A stretch of DNA of 45,358 nucleotides from Betaproteobacteria bacterium (GTDB lineage Bacteria > Pseudomonadota > Gammaproteobacteria > Burkholderiales > Casimicrobiaceae). Below the pieces are notes generated by a model. That model searched no databases and was not told the origin of the DNA. It saw only the letters and a program-made list of their open reading frames with translations. Shown here piece after piece: positions 7,658-15,207 of the stretch. The stretch is from positions 1 to 45,358 of the forward strand of contig VBCG01000052.1 in assembly GCA_005881895.1 (NCBI GenBank), written 5' to 3'. The number at the start of each line of letters is the position of its first letter. Position 1 is the first letter of the stretch. A program made the position numbers and the translations under genes.

Positions 7658-8677
7658 TTGCCGCCCCAAAACGCCCGGCCGAAGCCGCCTCACGCCGCCG
7701 TCGAAAAGTCAGCGCTTGTGTCGGCGGAGGGATTGCTGAAGCGCGAACGCAAGGGCGCGAAGATCGCGCTCGCCGGTGCGCTTCCTCCCGCGCAAATTCC
7801 GCCGGAAGCGCTTGCGTCGCCTCGCCACGATCGACTTCTTGCGACCGCGCTCGCCGTTTCAATCGCGTTGCATTTGACTGCGGCCGCGATCCATTTCAGC
7901 CCGTTCGATTTCAGCCGGCTCGTCGACAAGGAGCCGCCGCTCGAAGTCGCGCTCGTCAACGCCAAATCGGCCACGAAACCCACCAAAGCCGACATTCTTG
8001 CGCAGGCGAATCTCGATGGCGGCGGCAACACCGATCAAAAACGTCGCGCCAAGACGCCGTTGCCGGTGCTTCCTCGGGAAGCAGCCAAAAACGTCGCTGC
8101 GGCGGTCCCAACGACCGAAGCGCCGCGCGAGCAGCGTCAAGAACTCATCACGCAAGTGAATGCGAGCGCTGCCGTCCAGGCGCAGCCTGCGCCGGAAGAA
8201 ACGCCCGAGCGGACCGACTCGCCGACGGTGAGCCAGTTGATGCAAAAGACGCTGGAAGCGATTCGGCTCGAGGCGCAGATTGCCAAGGATTGGGATGCCT
8301 ATCAGCGGCGACCGCGACGCCAGTTTATCGGCGCGCAAGCGCATGAATACCGCTTCGCGCGCTATGTCGAGGACTGGCGACTGAAGATCGAGCGCATCGG
8401 CAATCTCAACTATCCCGAGGCGGCGCGATCGCAGAAGCTGTATGGCAGCCTCGTGCTAACCGTGTCGATCAGGAGCGACGGCACCCTCGAGAACGTCGAG
8501 ATCAATCACAAATCGGTGCATCGCGTGCTCGACGCCGCGGCGCTCAAGATCGTCGAAATGTCCGCCCCGTACGCGCCGTTCCCGCCGGACATCAAGCGCG
8601 ACACCGACATCCTGACCATCACGCGCACCTGGACATTCGCGAAGGGCGACGAGCTGACGAGCACGAGTGCGCAGTAA
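7658..8677 (+). CDS. TonB-like energy transducer
   Basis: A 339-residue protein with the TonB layout. It has a short cytoplasmic part, one membrane span (about residues 60-79, LLATALAVSIALHLTAAAIH) and a long periplasmic linker with Ala, Pro, Lys and Glu (about 90-230). A C-terminal TonB domain follows, with NLNYPEAARSQKLYGSLVL, then VSIRSDGTLENV and ILTITRTWTF. TonB proteins pass proton-motive energy from ExbBD to outer-membrane receptors. No exbB, exbD or receptor gene is adjacent, and the position after an RNB gene is the one taken by a housekeeping TonB-like protein in several Betaproteobacteria. The start is the TTG at 7658; a GTG near 7717 is an alternative, and both keep the membrane span. 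Confidence 0.82.
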   Translation: MPPQNARPKPPHAAVEKSALVSAEGLLKRERKGAKIALAGALPPAQIPPEALASPRHDRLLATALAVSIALHLTAAAIHFSPFDFSRLVDKEPPLEVALVNAKSATKPTKADILAQANLDGGGNTDQKRRAKTPLPVLPREAAKNVAAAVPTTEAPREQRQELITQVNASAAVQAQPAPEETPERTDSPTVSQLMQKTLEAIRLEAQIAKDWDAYQRRPRRQFIGAQAHEYRFARYVEDWRLKIERIGNLNYPEAARSQKLYGSLVLTVSIRSDGTLENVEINHKSVHRVLDAAALKIVEMSAPYAPFPPDIKRDTDILTITRTWTFAKGDELTSTSAQ

Positions 8678-8696
8678 CGCGTAGCTTGTAGGTTTC

Positions 8697-9404
8697 ATGG
8701 CCTTACGACGCCCGCTGTGGGTTCGCCTGATCGGCTGGGCGATCGGGGGCTTCATCCTCGCGCTCGTACTGCTGCACGGCTACGTCGCGGCGACGATTTG
8801 GTGGTGGCGCGACCATCCGCCGCGCGAGACAGCGTTCATGTCGTACCGGCTCGCCGAGCTTCGCGCAGCCAATTCGGGCGCCCAGTTCAAATACCGCTTC
8901 GTTCCCTACGGCCGGATCTCGATCCATCTGAAGCGCGCGATGATCGCCGCGGAGGATGCACACTTCGTCGATCACGAAGGCTTCGACTGGGAAGGCATCG
9001 AGCTCGCGCTCGAAAAGAACCAAAGGAAGGGACGCGTGGTCGCCGGTGGCTCGACGATCACGCAACAGCTCGCGAAAAACTTGTTTCTTTCGCCGTCACG
9101 GAGCTACTGGCGCAAGGCGGAAGAGGCCGTGATCACCGTCCTGCTCGAAGGGATCCTCGACAAGGAGCGCATTTTCGAGCTGTATCTGAACGTCATTGAA
9201 TGGGGCAGCGGCGTGTTCGGCGCTGAAGCCGCTGCGCAGCGGTACTTCGGTAGGAGCGCCGCGCGCGTGTCTGCCGAGCAGGCGGCGCGTCTCGCGGCGA
9301 TGGCACCCAATCCGCGCTTCTACGAGCGGCATCCCGATGCGCCGGGCTTGCGGCGCAAGATCGGCATCATCCTCGCGCGCATGCCGTCGGCCGAAGTGCC
9401 CTAG
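8697..9404 (+). CDS. mtgA: Monofunctional biosynthetic peptidoglycan transglycosylase MtgA
   Basis: A 235-residue GT51 glycosyltransferase that polymerises lipid II into glycan strands at the inner membrane. An N-terminal membrane anchor spans about residues 11-35 (LIGWAIGGFILALVLLHGYV). The catalytic glutamate is Glu86 in IAAEDAHFVDHEGFDW. Further GT51 motifs are GGSTITQQLAKNLFLSPSRS, RKAEEAVITVLLE, KERIFELYLNVIEWG, and GVFGAEAAAQRYFG. The length matches E. coli MtgA, and there is no transpeptidase domain. It starts 19 bases after the TonB-like gene and is probably cotranscribed with it. Confidence 0.95.
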   Translation: MALRRPLWVRLIGWAIGGFILALVLLHGYVAATIWWWRDHPPRETAFMSYRLAELRAANSGAQFKYRFVPYGRISIHLKRAMIAAEDAHFVDHEGFDWEGIELALEKNQRKGRVVAGGSTITQQLAKNLFLSPSRSYWRKAEEAVITVLLEGILDKERIFELYLNVIEWGSGVFGAEAAAQRYFGRSAARVSAEQAARLAAMAPNPRFYERHPDAPGLRRKIGIILARMPSAEVP

Positions 9405-9443
9405 AATGCCGCACAGATTTATTGCATCGTCTTTTGATACGTC

Positions 9444-10922
9444 ATGCCCGATCACATTGAAGCTTCCGCCGCCGAGCGCGCGCAACCGCGCGAGCGCGTC
9501 GAGGATGCGCTCGCTGAAATAACGGCGCTGCTGCGAAGGCTTCGGCTCGTCGAGGGTCTGCTGAAGGAGCAGCAGGCGGAAGCCAGGGATGGCGATTCCG
9601 CGTCCGAGCCCGCCGAAAGCCTCGTCACGCAGCAGAACAGGGCCGAGCTCATTCGCAAGCTCGACCGCTTGCACGCCGCCGATATCGCCTACCTGCTTGA
9701 AGCATTGCCGCTCGACGAGCGGCTCTACATCTGGAACCTTGTTCGCGCGTCGCGCGACGGCGAAATTCTGCTCGAGGTTTCCGAGCCGGTTCGCGAATCG
9801 CTGATCAGCTCGATGGACACCGAAGAGCTGGTCGCTGCGACCGAAGCGCTCGAGGCGGACGAGATCGCGGAGCTTGCGCCCGACTTGCCGCAGGAGGTGA
9901 TGGACGATGTGTTCCGGAGCCTTCCGATCGAGGAACGCGAGCAGCTCCGCGCCGCGATGTCCTTCGAGGACGACATGGTCGGGGCGCTGATGGACTTCGA
10001 AGATGTGCATGTCCGCCCCGACGTGACGCTCGAAGTCGTATTGCGCTATCTGCGCCGCTTTGATGAGCTGCCCACGCAGACCGATCAGGTCTTCGTCGTC
10101 GATCGTGACGAAAAGCTGCTTGGCGTGCTGCCGCTCAATCGGCTGATCGTCACGGACCCGGACACGCTCGTCGAAAAATTGATGCAGCCGCCGGCGGTCA
10201 AGCTTCTGCAGCACGAAAAGGCCGACGTCGCGGCCAGCGCGTTTGAACGCTACGGCCTGATCTCGGCGCCGGTCGTCGATACCAACGATTGTCTCGTCGG
10301 CCGCGTCACCGTCGATGAAGTGCTCGATTTCGTTCGCCAGCGCGGCGAAGAAGAGCGGCTGGCGCAAGGCGGCCTGCGTGAGGAAGAAGACGTCTTCGCC
10401 TCCGTGTGGAAATCGTTCCAGAACCGTTGGGCGTGGCTCGCCATCAACCTCGTGACGGCGTTCATCGCGTCGCGCGTGATCGGCGTGTTCGAGAACTCGA
10501 TTCAGAAGTTGGTCGCGCTGGCGGCGTTGATGCCGATCGTCGCCGGGATTGGCGGAAACTCAGGCAATCAGACGATCACGATGATCGTGCGCGCAGTGGC
10601 GCTCAATCAGGTGACGCGCGAGCATGCGCGCAAGCTGATTGAGAAGGAGCTCACTGTCGCGCTCGTCAATGGCTTGATCTGGGGCGGCGTGATGGGATTC
10701 ATTGCGATGCTGCTCTACAGGCAAATATCGCTCGGCCTGGTGATGGTGCTCGCGATGACGTTGAACCTGCTGCTCGCCGCGCTGATGGGCGTGCTGATTC
10801 CGATGACGATGATCAAGCTCGGGCGCGATCCTGCCGTCGGTTCGTCGGTCATGATCACCGCCGTCACCGATTCGGGCGGTTTTTTCATTTTTCTCGGGCT
10901 GGCGACGTTGTTCTTGATGTAG
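9444..10922 (+). CDS. mgtE: Magnesium transporter MgtE
   Basis: A 492-residue Mg2+ channel. It opens with a charged helix (residues 1-55), then the MgtE N domain with ADIAYLLEALPLDERLYIW. Two CBS domains follow (about residues 180-310: VHVRPDVTLEVVL and FERYGLISAPVVDTND), and five membrane helices from about residue 330. The pore signature GGNSGNQTITMIVRAVAL is in the second helix region, and GVLIPMTMIKLGRDPA and VTDSGGFFIFLGLA come near the end. In the family, the N and CBS domains bind Mg2+ and close the pore when the cell is replete. The 39-base gap upstream is too short for an M-box riboswitch. The start at the ATG at 9444 gives the usual MgtE length. Confidence 0.95.
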   Translation: MPDHIEASAAERAQPRERVEDALAEITALLRRLRLVEGLLKEQQAEARDGDSASEPAESLVTQQNRAELIRKLDRLHAADIAYLLEALPLDERLYIWNLVRASRDGEILLEVSEPVRESLISSMDTEELVAATEALEADEIAELAPDLPQEVMDDVFRSLPIEEREQLRAAMSFEDDMVGALMDFEDVHVRPDVTLEVVLRYLRRFDELPTQTDQVFVVDRDEKLLGVLPLNRLIVTDPDTLVEKLMQPPAVKLLQHEKADVAASAFERYGLISAPVVDTNDCLVGRVTVDEVLDFVRQRGEEERLAQGGLREEEDVFASVWKSFQNRWAWLAINLVTAFIASRVIGVFENSIQKLVALAALMPIVAGIGGNSGNQTITMIVRAVALNQVTREHARKLIEKELTVALVNGLIWGGVMGFIAMLLYRQISLGLVMVLAMTLNLLLAALMGVLIPMTMIKLGRDPAVGSSVMITAVTDSGGFFIFLGLATLFLM

Positions 10923-10926
10923 ACCA

Positions 10927-11898
10927 ATGGCGTCGCCTTCAAGTCGCGACGAATACTCGCGGCGCATGCACGGCGTACTCGAGCACATCGATCGCCACCT
11001 TGACGAATCGCTCGAGCTCGCGACGTTGGCGGAAGTCGCCCATTTCTCATCGTTTCATTTCCATCGCCTGTTCGCGGCGTGGATGGGAGAAACGCTCGGC
11101 GACTATCTACGGCGGCGCCGACTCGAAGTGGCCGCGCTGCGGCTCGTCGCGCAGCCCCGAGTACCGGTAATGAACGTGGCGCTCTCCGTCGGCTTCGGCT
11201 CGGCCGAAGCGTTCGCGCGGGCGTTCAAGACGCGCTTCGGCTGCACGGCCACGACATGGCGCCGGCGAGAAGCCAAGCGACGCGGCGCGGCGTCGTTCGA
11301 TCATCTGCGGTCGATCCGACCGATGAGGAATAGCAATTCCGATCAGGCGTTTCGCAATCTCGATCAGGCGCGAAATCGCCCGCCGAGCAATCATGAAGCC
11401 TCCCGACAACGCACAACGGAGGCTTCCATGAACGTCAAGATCATCGAGCGTCAGCCCACTCACATCGCATATTTGCGCTACGTCGGACCGTACGGCGAAC
11501 CGATTGCCGAGTTTTGGTTCAAGACGGTTTCCCCTTGGCTGGAATCGAACAATCTATTCGGGCGTCCCCGCTATGGCATCAGCCACGATGATCCGAGCAT
11601 CACCGCCGCCGACAAATGTCGATACGACGCCGGCGTCGAAGTGCCGCCGGATTTCGCGCCGACGGGGAATGCGCATACGACGACGATCCCCGGGGGCAGG
11701 TATGCGGTTACCCGGTTTCGCGGGACGGCGGCGGAAATCGGCAAAGCGTGGGCGGTGTTGCTGCGCGATTGGCTGCCGGCGAGCGGCATGCAGCTCGACG
11801 CGCGGCCATTCTTCGAACATTATCCATTAGACGCCGGCTACGATCCGAAAACGGGTGCATTCGAATGCGAGCTGTGCATCCCCGTCGTGCCGCTCTAA
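10927..11898 (+). CDS. AraC-type regulator with C-terminal GyrI/SbmC-like domain (possibly two genes)
   Basis: The 323-residue frame starts at the ATG at 10927, four bases after the mgtE stop. Residues 12-110 form an AraC DNA-binding domain with two helix-turn-helices: LEHIDRHLDESLELATLAEV and MNVALSVGFGSAEAFARAFK. Residues from about 168 form a GyrI-like (SOUL/effector-binding) domain: VKIIERQPTHIAYLRYVGPY, PGGRYAVTRFRG, and ARPFFEHYPLD. The family binds small aromatic or cationic ligands and is often fused to AraC or MerR domains. The 55-residue linker is unusually long and of low complexity. It contains an internal ATG (11428) behind a strong GGAGG, so the GyrI part could also be made alone. 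The stop at 11896-11898 is followed by a separate membrane protein gene. Confidence 0.85.
   Translation: MASPSSRDEYSRRMHGVLEHIDRHLDESLELATLAEVAHFSSFHFHRLFAAWMGETLGDYLRRRRLEVAALRLVAQPRVPVMNVALSVGFGSAEAFARAFKTRFGCTATTWRRREAKRRGAASFDHLRSIRPMRNSNSDQAFRNLDQARNRPPSNHEASRQRTTEASMNVKIIERQPTHIAYLRYVGPYGEPIAEFWFKTVSPWLESNNLFGRPRYGISHDDPSITAADKCRYDAGVEVPPDFAPTGNAHTTTIPGGRYAVTRFRGTAAEIGKAWAVLLRDWLPASGMQLDARPFFEHYPLDAGYDPKTGAFECELCIPVVPL
11393..11431 (+). promoter_or_regulatory. Hairpin over a ribosome-binding site, with 12-codon leader frame
   Basis: A perfect 9-base inverted repeat, GAAGCCTCC (11395-11403) and GGAGGCTTC (11418-11426), encloses a 14-base loop. The right arm contains the GGAGG that precedes the internal ATG at 11428. 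In another frame an ATG at 11393 opens a 12-codon frame (MKPPDNAQRRLP) whose TGA overlaps that ATG as ATGA. This is the form of a translationally coupled leader that would open the hairpin. Whether the internal start is used is inference. Confidence 0.45.
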
Positions 11899-12056
11899 GG
11901 AAAGCCGGAGCCAATCGCCGAAGCGTCGGTTTCGCGGTATCGTTCGCCGGTTGCGTTCCAACGTGAACCGCCGGCGCTGCTAACGGAGCCTGGTGTTTCG
12001 TCCCGCTTGAGCGCGTCGACCGGGAAGAACAATCGACACTTCAAAAGGAGGTTTCC

Positions 12057-12617
12057 ATGACCGGCTTGTCGACGCTGTGGCTCCCCATTCTTCTTTCTGC
12101 GGTGATCGTTTTTGTGGCGAGCTCGATCATTCACATGCTGACGCCCTGGCACAGGAGTGATTACCCGAAGGTCCCCGATGAAGACATGCTGATTAGTGCA
12201 ATGCGGCCGCTCGCGATTCCGCCGGGCGATTACATGGTCCCTGGTTGCGACGATATGAAAGAAATGCGCACGCCAGAGTTCGCCGAAAAGCGGAGCAAGG
12301 GTCCGGTGATGGTGATGACCGTGATGCCGAGCGGGCCGGTTTCGATGAGCGGAAATCTGGTTCAGTGGTTCATCTATATCGTCGTCGTGAGCTTCTTTGC
12401 GGCTTATGTCGTCAGCCGGGCGCTGCCGGTGGGTGCGCCGTACGCACAGGTGTTCCGCCTAGCCGGCGCGACCGCGTTTGCCGGATACGCGCTCGCGCTG
12501 TGGCAAATGTCGATTTGGTATCGTCGCGCGTGGGGTACGACAATCCGGTCCACGATCGACGGCCTGATCTACGCGTTGTTGACCGGGGGCACGTTCGGAT
12601 GGCTATGGCCGCGATGA
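12057..12617 (+). CDS. Conserved membrane protein of unknown function
   Basis: A 186-residue protein starting at the ATG at 12057 behind a very strong ribosome-binding site (AAAGGAGG, 7 bases upstream). Membrane spans are at about residues 7-28 ([20 protein letters not shown]), 104-124, 134-155 and 163-183, with a soluble loop of about 70 residues after the first span. The loop has [28 protein letters not shown] and [14 protein letters not shown] recall closely similar hypothetical proteins in several phyla that end [10 protein letters not shown] as this one does, but no function is known to me. The stop is followed at once by the start of the broken LysE-type gene. Confidence 0.75.
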   Translation: MTGLSTLWLPILLSAVIVFVASSIIHMLTPWHRSDYPKVPDEDMLISAMRPLAIPPGDYMVPGCDDMKEMRTPEFAEKRSKGPVMVMTVMPSGPVSMSGNLVQWFIYIVVVSFFAAYVVSRALPVGAPYAQVFRLAGATAFAGYALALWQMSIWYRRAWGTTIRSTIDGLIYALLTGGTFGWLWPR

Positions 12618-13015
12618 GTGCGGACATCGACCGTGGCGCTTGAGCCGTTGCTCGCGTTCGTCGTCACATCGGCGGTCGTGCTGGTGACCCCCGACCCGAC
12701 GATCCTCACTGTCATCAGCTACTCCGCCACGCACGGCGACTGCGCGAACGGCGCGCTAGTCGCCGGCGTCGCGTTGAGCAATTCGACGGCCTTGGTCGCG
12801 TCGCTGCTCGGCCTGGGCGCTTTGCTCGCCACTGCGGCGTTTTGGTTCACAGTCGTCAAATGGATCGTCGGCTTGTATCTGCTCTATCTCGGCATCAAGC
12901 TGCTCCGCTCGGGCGTGCGGATTCCGGCCTCCAGGGAGAGGCGCTGACGCCGCGCTCGCATCTGCGGCCGTTCGCGAATACCTACGCAGTCACCGCGCTC
13001 AATCCAAAGAGCATG
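12618..13015 (+). pseudogene. Truncated, frameshifted LysE/RhtB-type exporter
   Basis: The N-terminal half of a LysE-family amino-acid or metabolite exporter is intact: LEPLLAFVVTSAVVLVTPDP, GALVAGVALSNSTALVAS, and VVKWIVGLYLLYLGIKLLRS. It starts at the GTG at 12618 or, better, 12633. The frame stops at 12945-12947. Another frame (the frame of 12971) then carries FANTYAVTALNPKSM up to 13015, which matches the NPK motif that begins the second half of LysE proteins. After that all similarity ends. The usual length is about 205 residues, so at least one frameshift and a 3' deletion are implied. The residual 109-residue protein is unlikely to transport anything. Confidence 0.6.
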
Positions 13016-13140
13016 AAACCCGGGCTGAGACCGCCAGTCACGCAGAAGACCATCGCCCAGGGGAATACGCCCGGACGCTCGGCTGTTGACCTTTTCGCCG
13101 CGAATGAGGTTGGCAGCAGCATGGGCGTACCATCGCCCCT

Positions 13141-13174
13141 GGCACCGGCGGGCTCTCTCCCGTCCGCCGGTGCC
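13141..13174 (+). other. Strong hairpin just upstream of the sigma-factor start
   Basis: GGCACCGGCGG (13141-13151) pairs perfectly with CCGCCGGTGCC (13164-13174) around a 12-base loop. It ends 8 bases before the ATG at 13183. There is no U-run after it, so it is a poor intrinsic terminator. It could restrain translation of the sigma factor or insulate it from upstream transcription. Confidence 0.5.
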
Positions 13175-13182
13175 CTTTACCG

Positions 13183-13725
13183 ATGTCCACGGAACCGTCC
13201 CTGCCGCACCCCGAGCTTCTTGCCGCCATTCCACGGCTGCGGCGCTATGCACGCGTGCTGACGGGTGAAACGACCCGCGCCGACGACCTCGTCCAGGAAA
13301 CGCTGGCGCGCGCCTGGGAAAAGCGCCGGTTGTGGGCAGCGGGGACCGACCTTCGCGCATGGCTCTTCACGATCATGCACAACGTGTTCGTCAATCAGCG
13401 GGCGCTGGCTCGCCGCGATGCGCAGAACGTTTCAATCGATGGCGACGAGGACGGCAATGCGGCGTGGCAGATACCGGTACGCGCGATGCAGCAGACGCGT
13501 GTCGAATTGATGGAGATCTTGCGTGAAGTCGGACGGCTTCCGGTCGATCAGCGTGTAGTGCTCGTGCTCGCCGCCGTTGAGGAAATGCGCTATGAAGAGA
13601 TTGCCGCTGTGCTGTCGATCCCGGTTGGAACCGTGATGTCGCGACTGTCGCGTGCGCGCGAAAAGCTCCGCCGTGTCGCTCAGGCAACGCCGACCGAGCC
13701 GTCGACGTTGAAGATCGTCAAGTGA
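13183..13725 (+). CDS. ECF-type RNA polymerase sigma factor
   Basis: A 180-residue extracytoplasmic-function sigma factor. Region 2 spans about residues 15-80: LRRYARVLTGETTRADDLVQ, ETLARAWEKRRLW, and LRAWLFTIMHNVFVNQ. Region 4 spans about 115-168: LREVGRLPVDQRVVLVLAAV, MRYEEIAAVLSIPVGTVMSR and LSRAREKLR. It directs RNA polymerase to a dedicated promoter set, usually held off by the anti-sigma factor encoded next to it. That partner starts 13 bases downstream, as expected. The ATG at 13183 has no clear ribosome-binding site, because a GC-rich hairpin occupies that position. The signal it answers to is unknown. Confidence 0.92.
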   Translation: MSTEPSLPHPELLAAIPRLRRYARVLTGETTRADDLVQETLARAWEKRRLWAAGTDLRAWLFTIMHNVFVNQRALARRDAQNVSIDGDEDGNAAWQIPVRAMQQTRVELMEILREVGRLPVDQRVVLVLAAVEEMRYEEIAAVLSIPVGTVMSRLSRAREKLRRVAQATPTEPSTLKIVK

Positions 13726-13738
13726 CCGCGGGCGCAAA

Positions 13739-14533
13739 ATGAACCCACTGCCCCTCACCGATGCGGATTTGAACGCGTACGTCGACGGCGCGCTTGCACC
13801 TGCTCGCGCAGCGGAAGTGGAACAAGTGCTGGCGAAGGACGCCGCGATCACGGCGCGCGTCGCGGAAATGCGGCAACAGAATTCGGCGCTTCGCGAGGCG
13901 CTCGATCCGTGGCTCGCCGATCCCATTCCGCCGGCCTTGCTCGACGCGGCCCGCATGCCGCAAGCGTCGGCTCGCTGGCGGCGCTTTGCACCGTACTTCG
14001 CTGCGGCCGCAACGCTACTGCTCGGCGTTGCGTCGGGTTGGTATCTCCGCGATGTGACGCTTGAACGCGGCGGCACGCCGACGACGTTCGCCCGCCAGGC
14101 CGCACTTACGCACGCGTTGTACGCCGGGGACATCAACCGGCCAGTCGAGATATGGGCCGCGGAAGAGAAACGTCTCGTTACCTGGTTATCGCGACGGTTG
14201 GGTCTCGCGGTCCATGCGCCCGATCTCAACGGTGCCGGCTTTGCGCTCGTCGGAGGACGCCTGGTTGCGGGCAACGAAAGACCGACGGCGCTGTTCATGT
14301 ACGAAAACGCTGACAAGCAGCGACTTTCACTGCAAGTGCGCAAGCAGCCGCCTGGAACGAGCGAAGTCGCGTTTCGCTATGCGATCGAGGACGGCGTCGG
14401 CGTCTATTACTGGATCGACGACGCTTGCGCCTACGCGCTTTCCGGCCAGCTCGATCGCGCGCAAATGCTGACCATCGGAAGAGCGGTCTACGCGCAGCTT
14501 GCGGCGGCCGAGACGGGAACGCCGCTCAAGTAA
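13739..14533 (+). CDS. Membrane-anchored anti-sigma factor
   Basis: A 264-residue protein with an N-terminal cytoplasmic sigma-binding part (LTDADLNAYVDGALAPARAA, residues 6-25), one membrane span at about 83-103 (FAPYFAAAATLLLGVASGWY) and a periplasmic domain of about 160 residues. The periplasmic part has a TWLSRRLGLAVHAPDL segment, GAGFALVGGRLV and VYYWIDDACAYAL, as in the RskA/YlaC-like transmembrane regulators of Proteobacteria. The HxxxCxxC zinc motif of ZAS anti-sigma factors is absent, so it is not a zinc redox switch. It pairs with the ECF factor upstream. The family is known to sequester sigma until a signal releases it. Confidence 0.85.
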   Translation: MNPLPLTDADLNAYVDGALAPARAAEVEQVLAKDAAITARVAEMRQQNSALREALDPWLADPIPPALLDAARMPQASARWRRFAPYFAAAATLLLGVASGWYLRDVTLERGGTPTTFARQAALTHALYAGDINRPVEIWAAEEKRLVTWLSRRLGLAVHAPDLNGAGFALVGGRLVAGNERPTALFMYENADKQRLSLQVRKQPPGTSEVAFRYAIEDGVGVYYWIDDACAYALSGQLDRAQMLTIGRAVYAQLAAAETGTPLK

Positions 14534-14654
14534 AGTAGGGTCAGACTCGACTTCGTCGACGCTCCGTCGATAAAAGTAGGGTCAGACTCCACTTTCGTCC
14601 ACGCTCTCCTTTACCTTTCGCAGATGGACACGAAAGTGGAGTCTGACCCTACTT
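14532..14654. repeat. Three-copy repeat around AGGGTCAGACTC, two arms in perfect dyad
   Basis: Copy 1 is at 14532-14556, copy 2 at 14574-14598 in the same orientation, and copy 3 at 14630-14654 inverted. Copies 2 and 3 are exact reverse complements over 25 bases, separated by 31 bases; copy 1 matches for 17 bases and then diverges by a few bases. The core is AAGTAGGGTCAGACTC. It fills the gap between two converging genes. There is no U-run typical of a terminator. I recall similar GGGTCAGAC palindromes scattered in proteobacterial genomes, sometimes next to IS200-like (Y1) transposases, but no transposase is present here. Confidence 0.75.
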
Positions 14655-14723
14655 GTGTCCCAACGTCCGCCCACACGGGCCGGGGACGCCGTTGCTGCGA
14701 TTGAGACGTCGGCGCTCGTCCTC

Positions 14724-15198
14724 TCATTGCTTGTCGGCTTCGCCGAAGGCTGCGAGAAAGCGGTCCGGCTTCAATTCAGCATAAATCGTCAGCGCGATGT
14801 ACACGATCACCAACACGAAGGCGCCGTAACGGCCGAGCGCATAGGGAATCGGCGTGAATGCGACAAGAAGCATCCCGACCCAGCGCAGGAAGACGAACGC
14901 GAAGCGGCGCTTCAATCCGAGTTGATCGGGCGTGTACTTGTGCAGCATTACGACAAGGTCGCGAAATGAAACGAGCGACGCGATCGCCTGCAGCGCCAGG
15001 CCGAGAAGAAATCCCTCCGCCTCTTCAACCGGAAAGACGTGATAACAGAATCCCGCCGCGATGACGCCGACCGCGAGCAGCGTATCGATGAAATACAGAA
15101 TCAAAAGATTCGCCGCCGACCAGGAAACAAAGCGCGCCGATGATCGGCACGGCATTGCGGACGACGACGTTGAAGAGCGCGAACGGGGGAACGAGCAT
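14724..15198 (-). pseudogene. Membrane protein (DUF6498-like) with one apparent frameshift
   Basis: From the ATG at 15198 the first frame reads MLVPPFALFNVVVRNAVPII and GALCF. The continuation SWSAANLLILYFIDTLLAVG lies in another frame and runs to the stop at 14724. Removing one T from the TTT near 15135 joins them as IIGALVSWSAANLL. The length of 475 bases is one more than a multiple of three. The product has about four membrane spans and ends FVLVIVYIALTIYAELKPDR. The shape recalls the DUF6498 family of unknown function, but I hold that loosely. It may be a recent decay or a sequence error. The downstream part could still be made from an internal start. Confidence 0.5.
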
Positions 15199-15207
15199 TG
15201 GGACAAT

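Noticed and set aside
7378-8346. A 322-codon plus-strand frame before and over the TonB-like gene
   Set aside because: It is Arg/Ser-rich and mostly overlaps the TonB-like gene in another frame.
9405-9443. Possible M-box riboswitch before mgtE
   Set aside because: The gap to mtgA is only 39 bases, far too short for that structure.
9096-10367. A 423-codon minus-strand open frame opposite mgtA-region genes (mtgA and mgtE)
   Set aside because: The sense strand encodes intact MtgA and MgtE; the antisense frame is a composition artefact.
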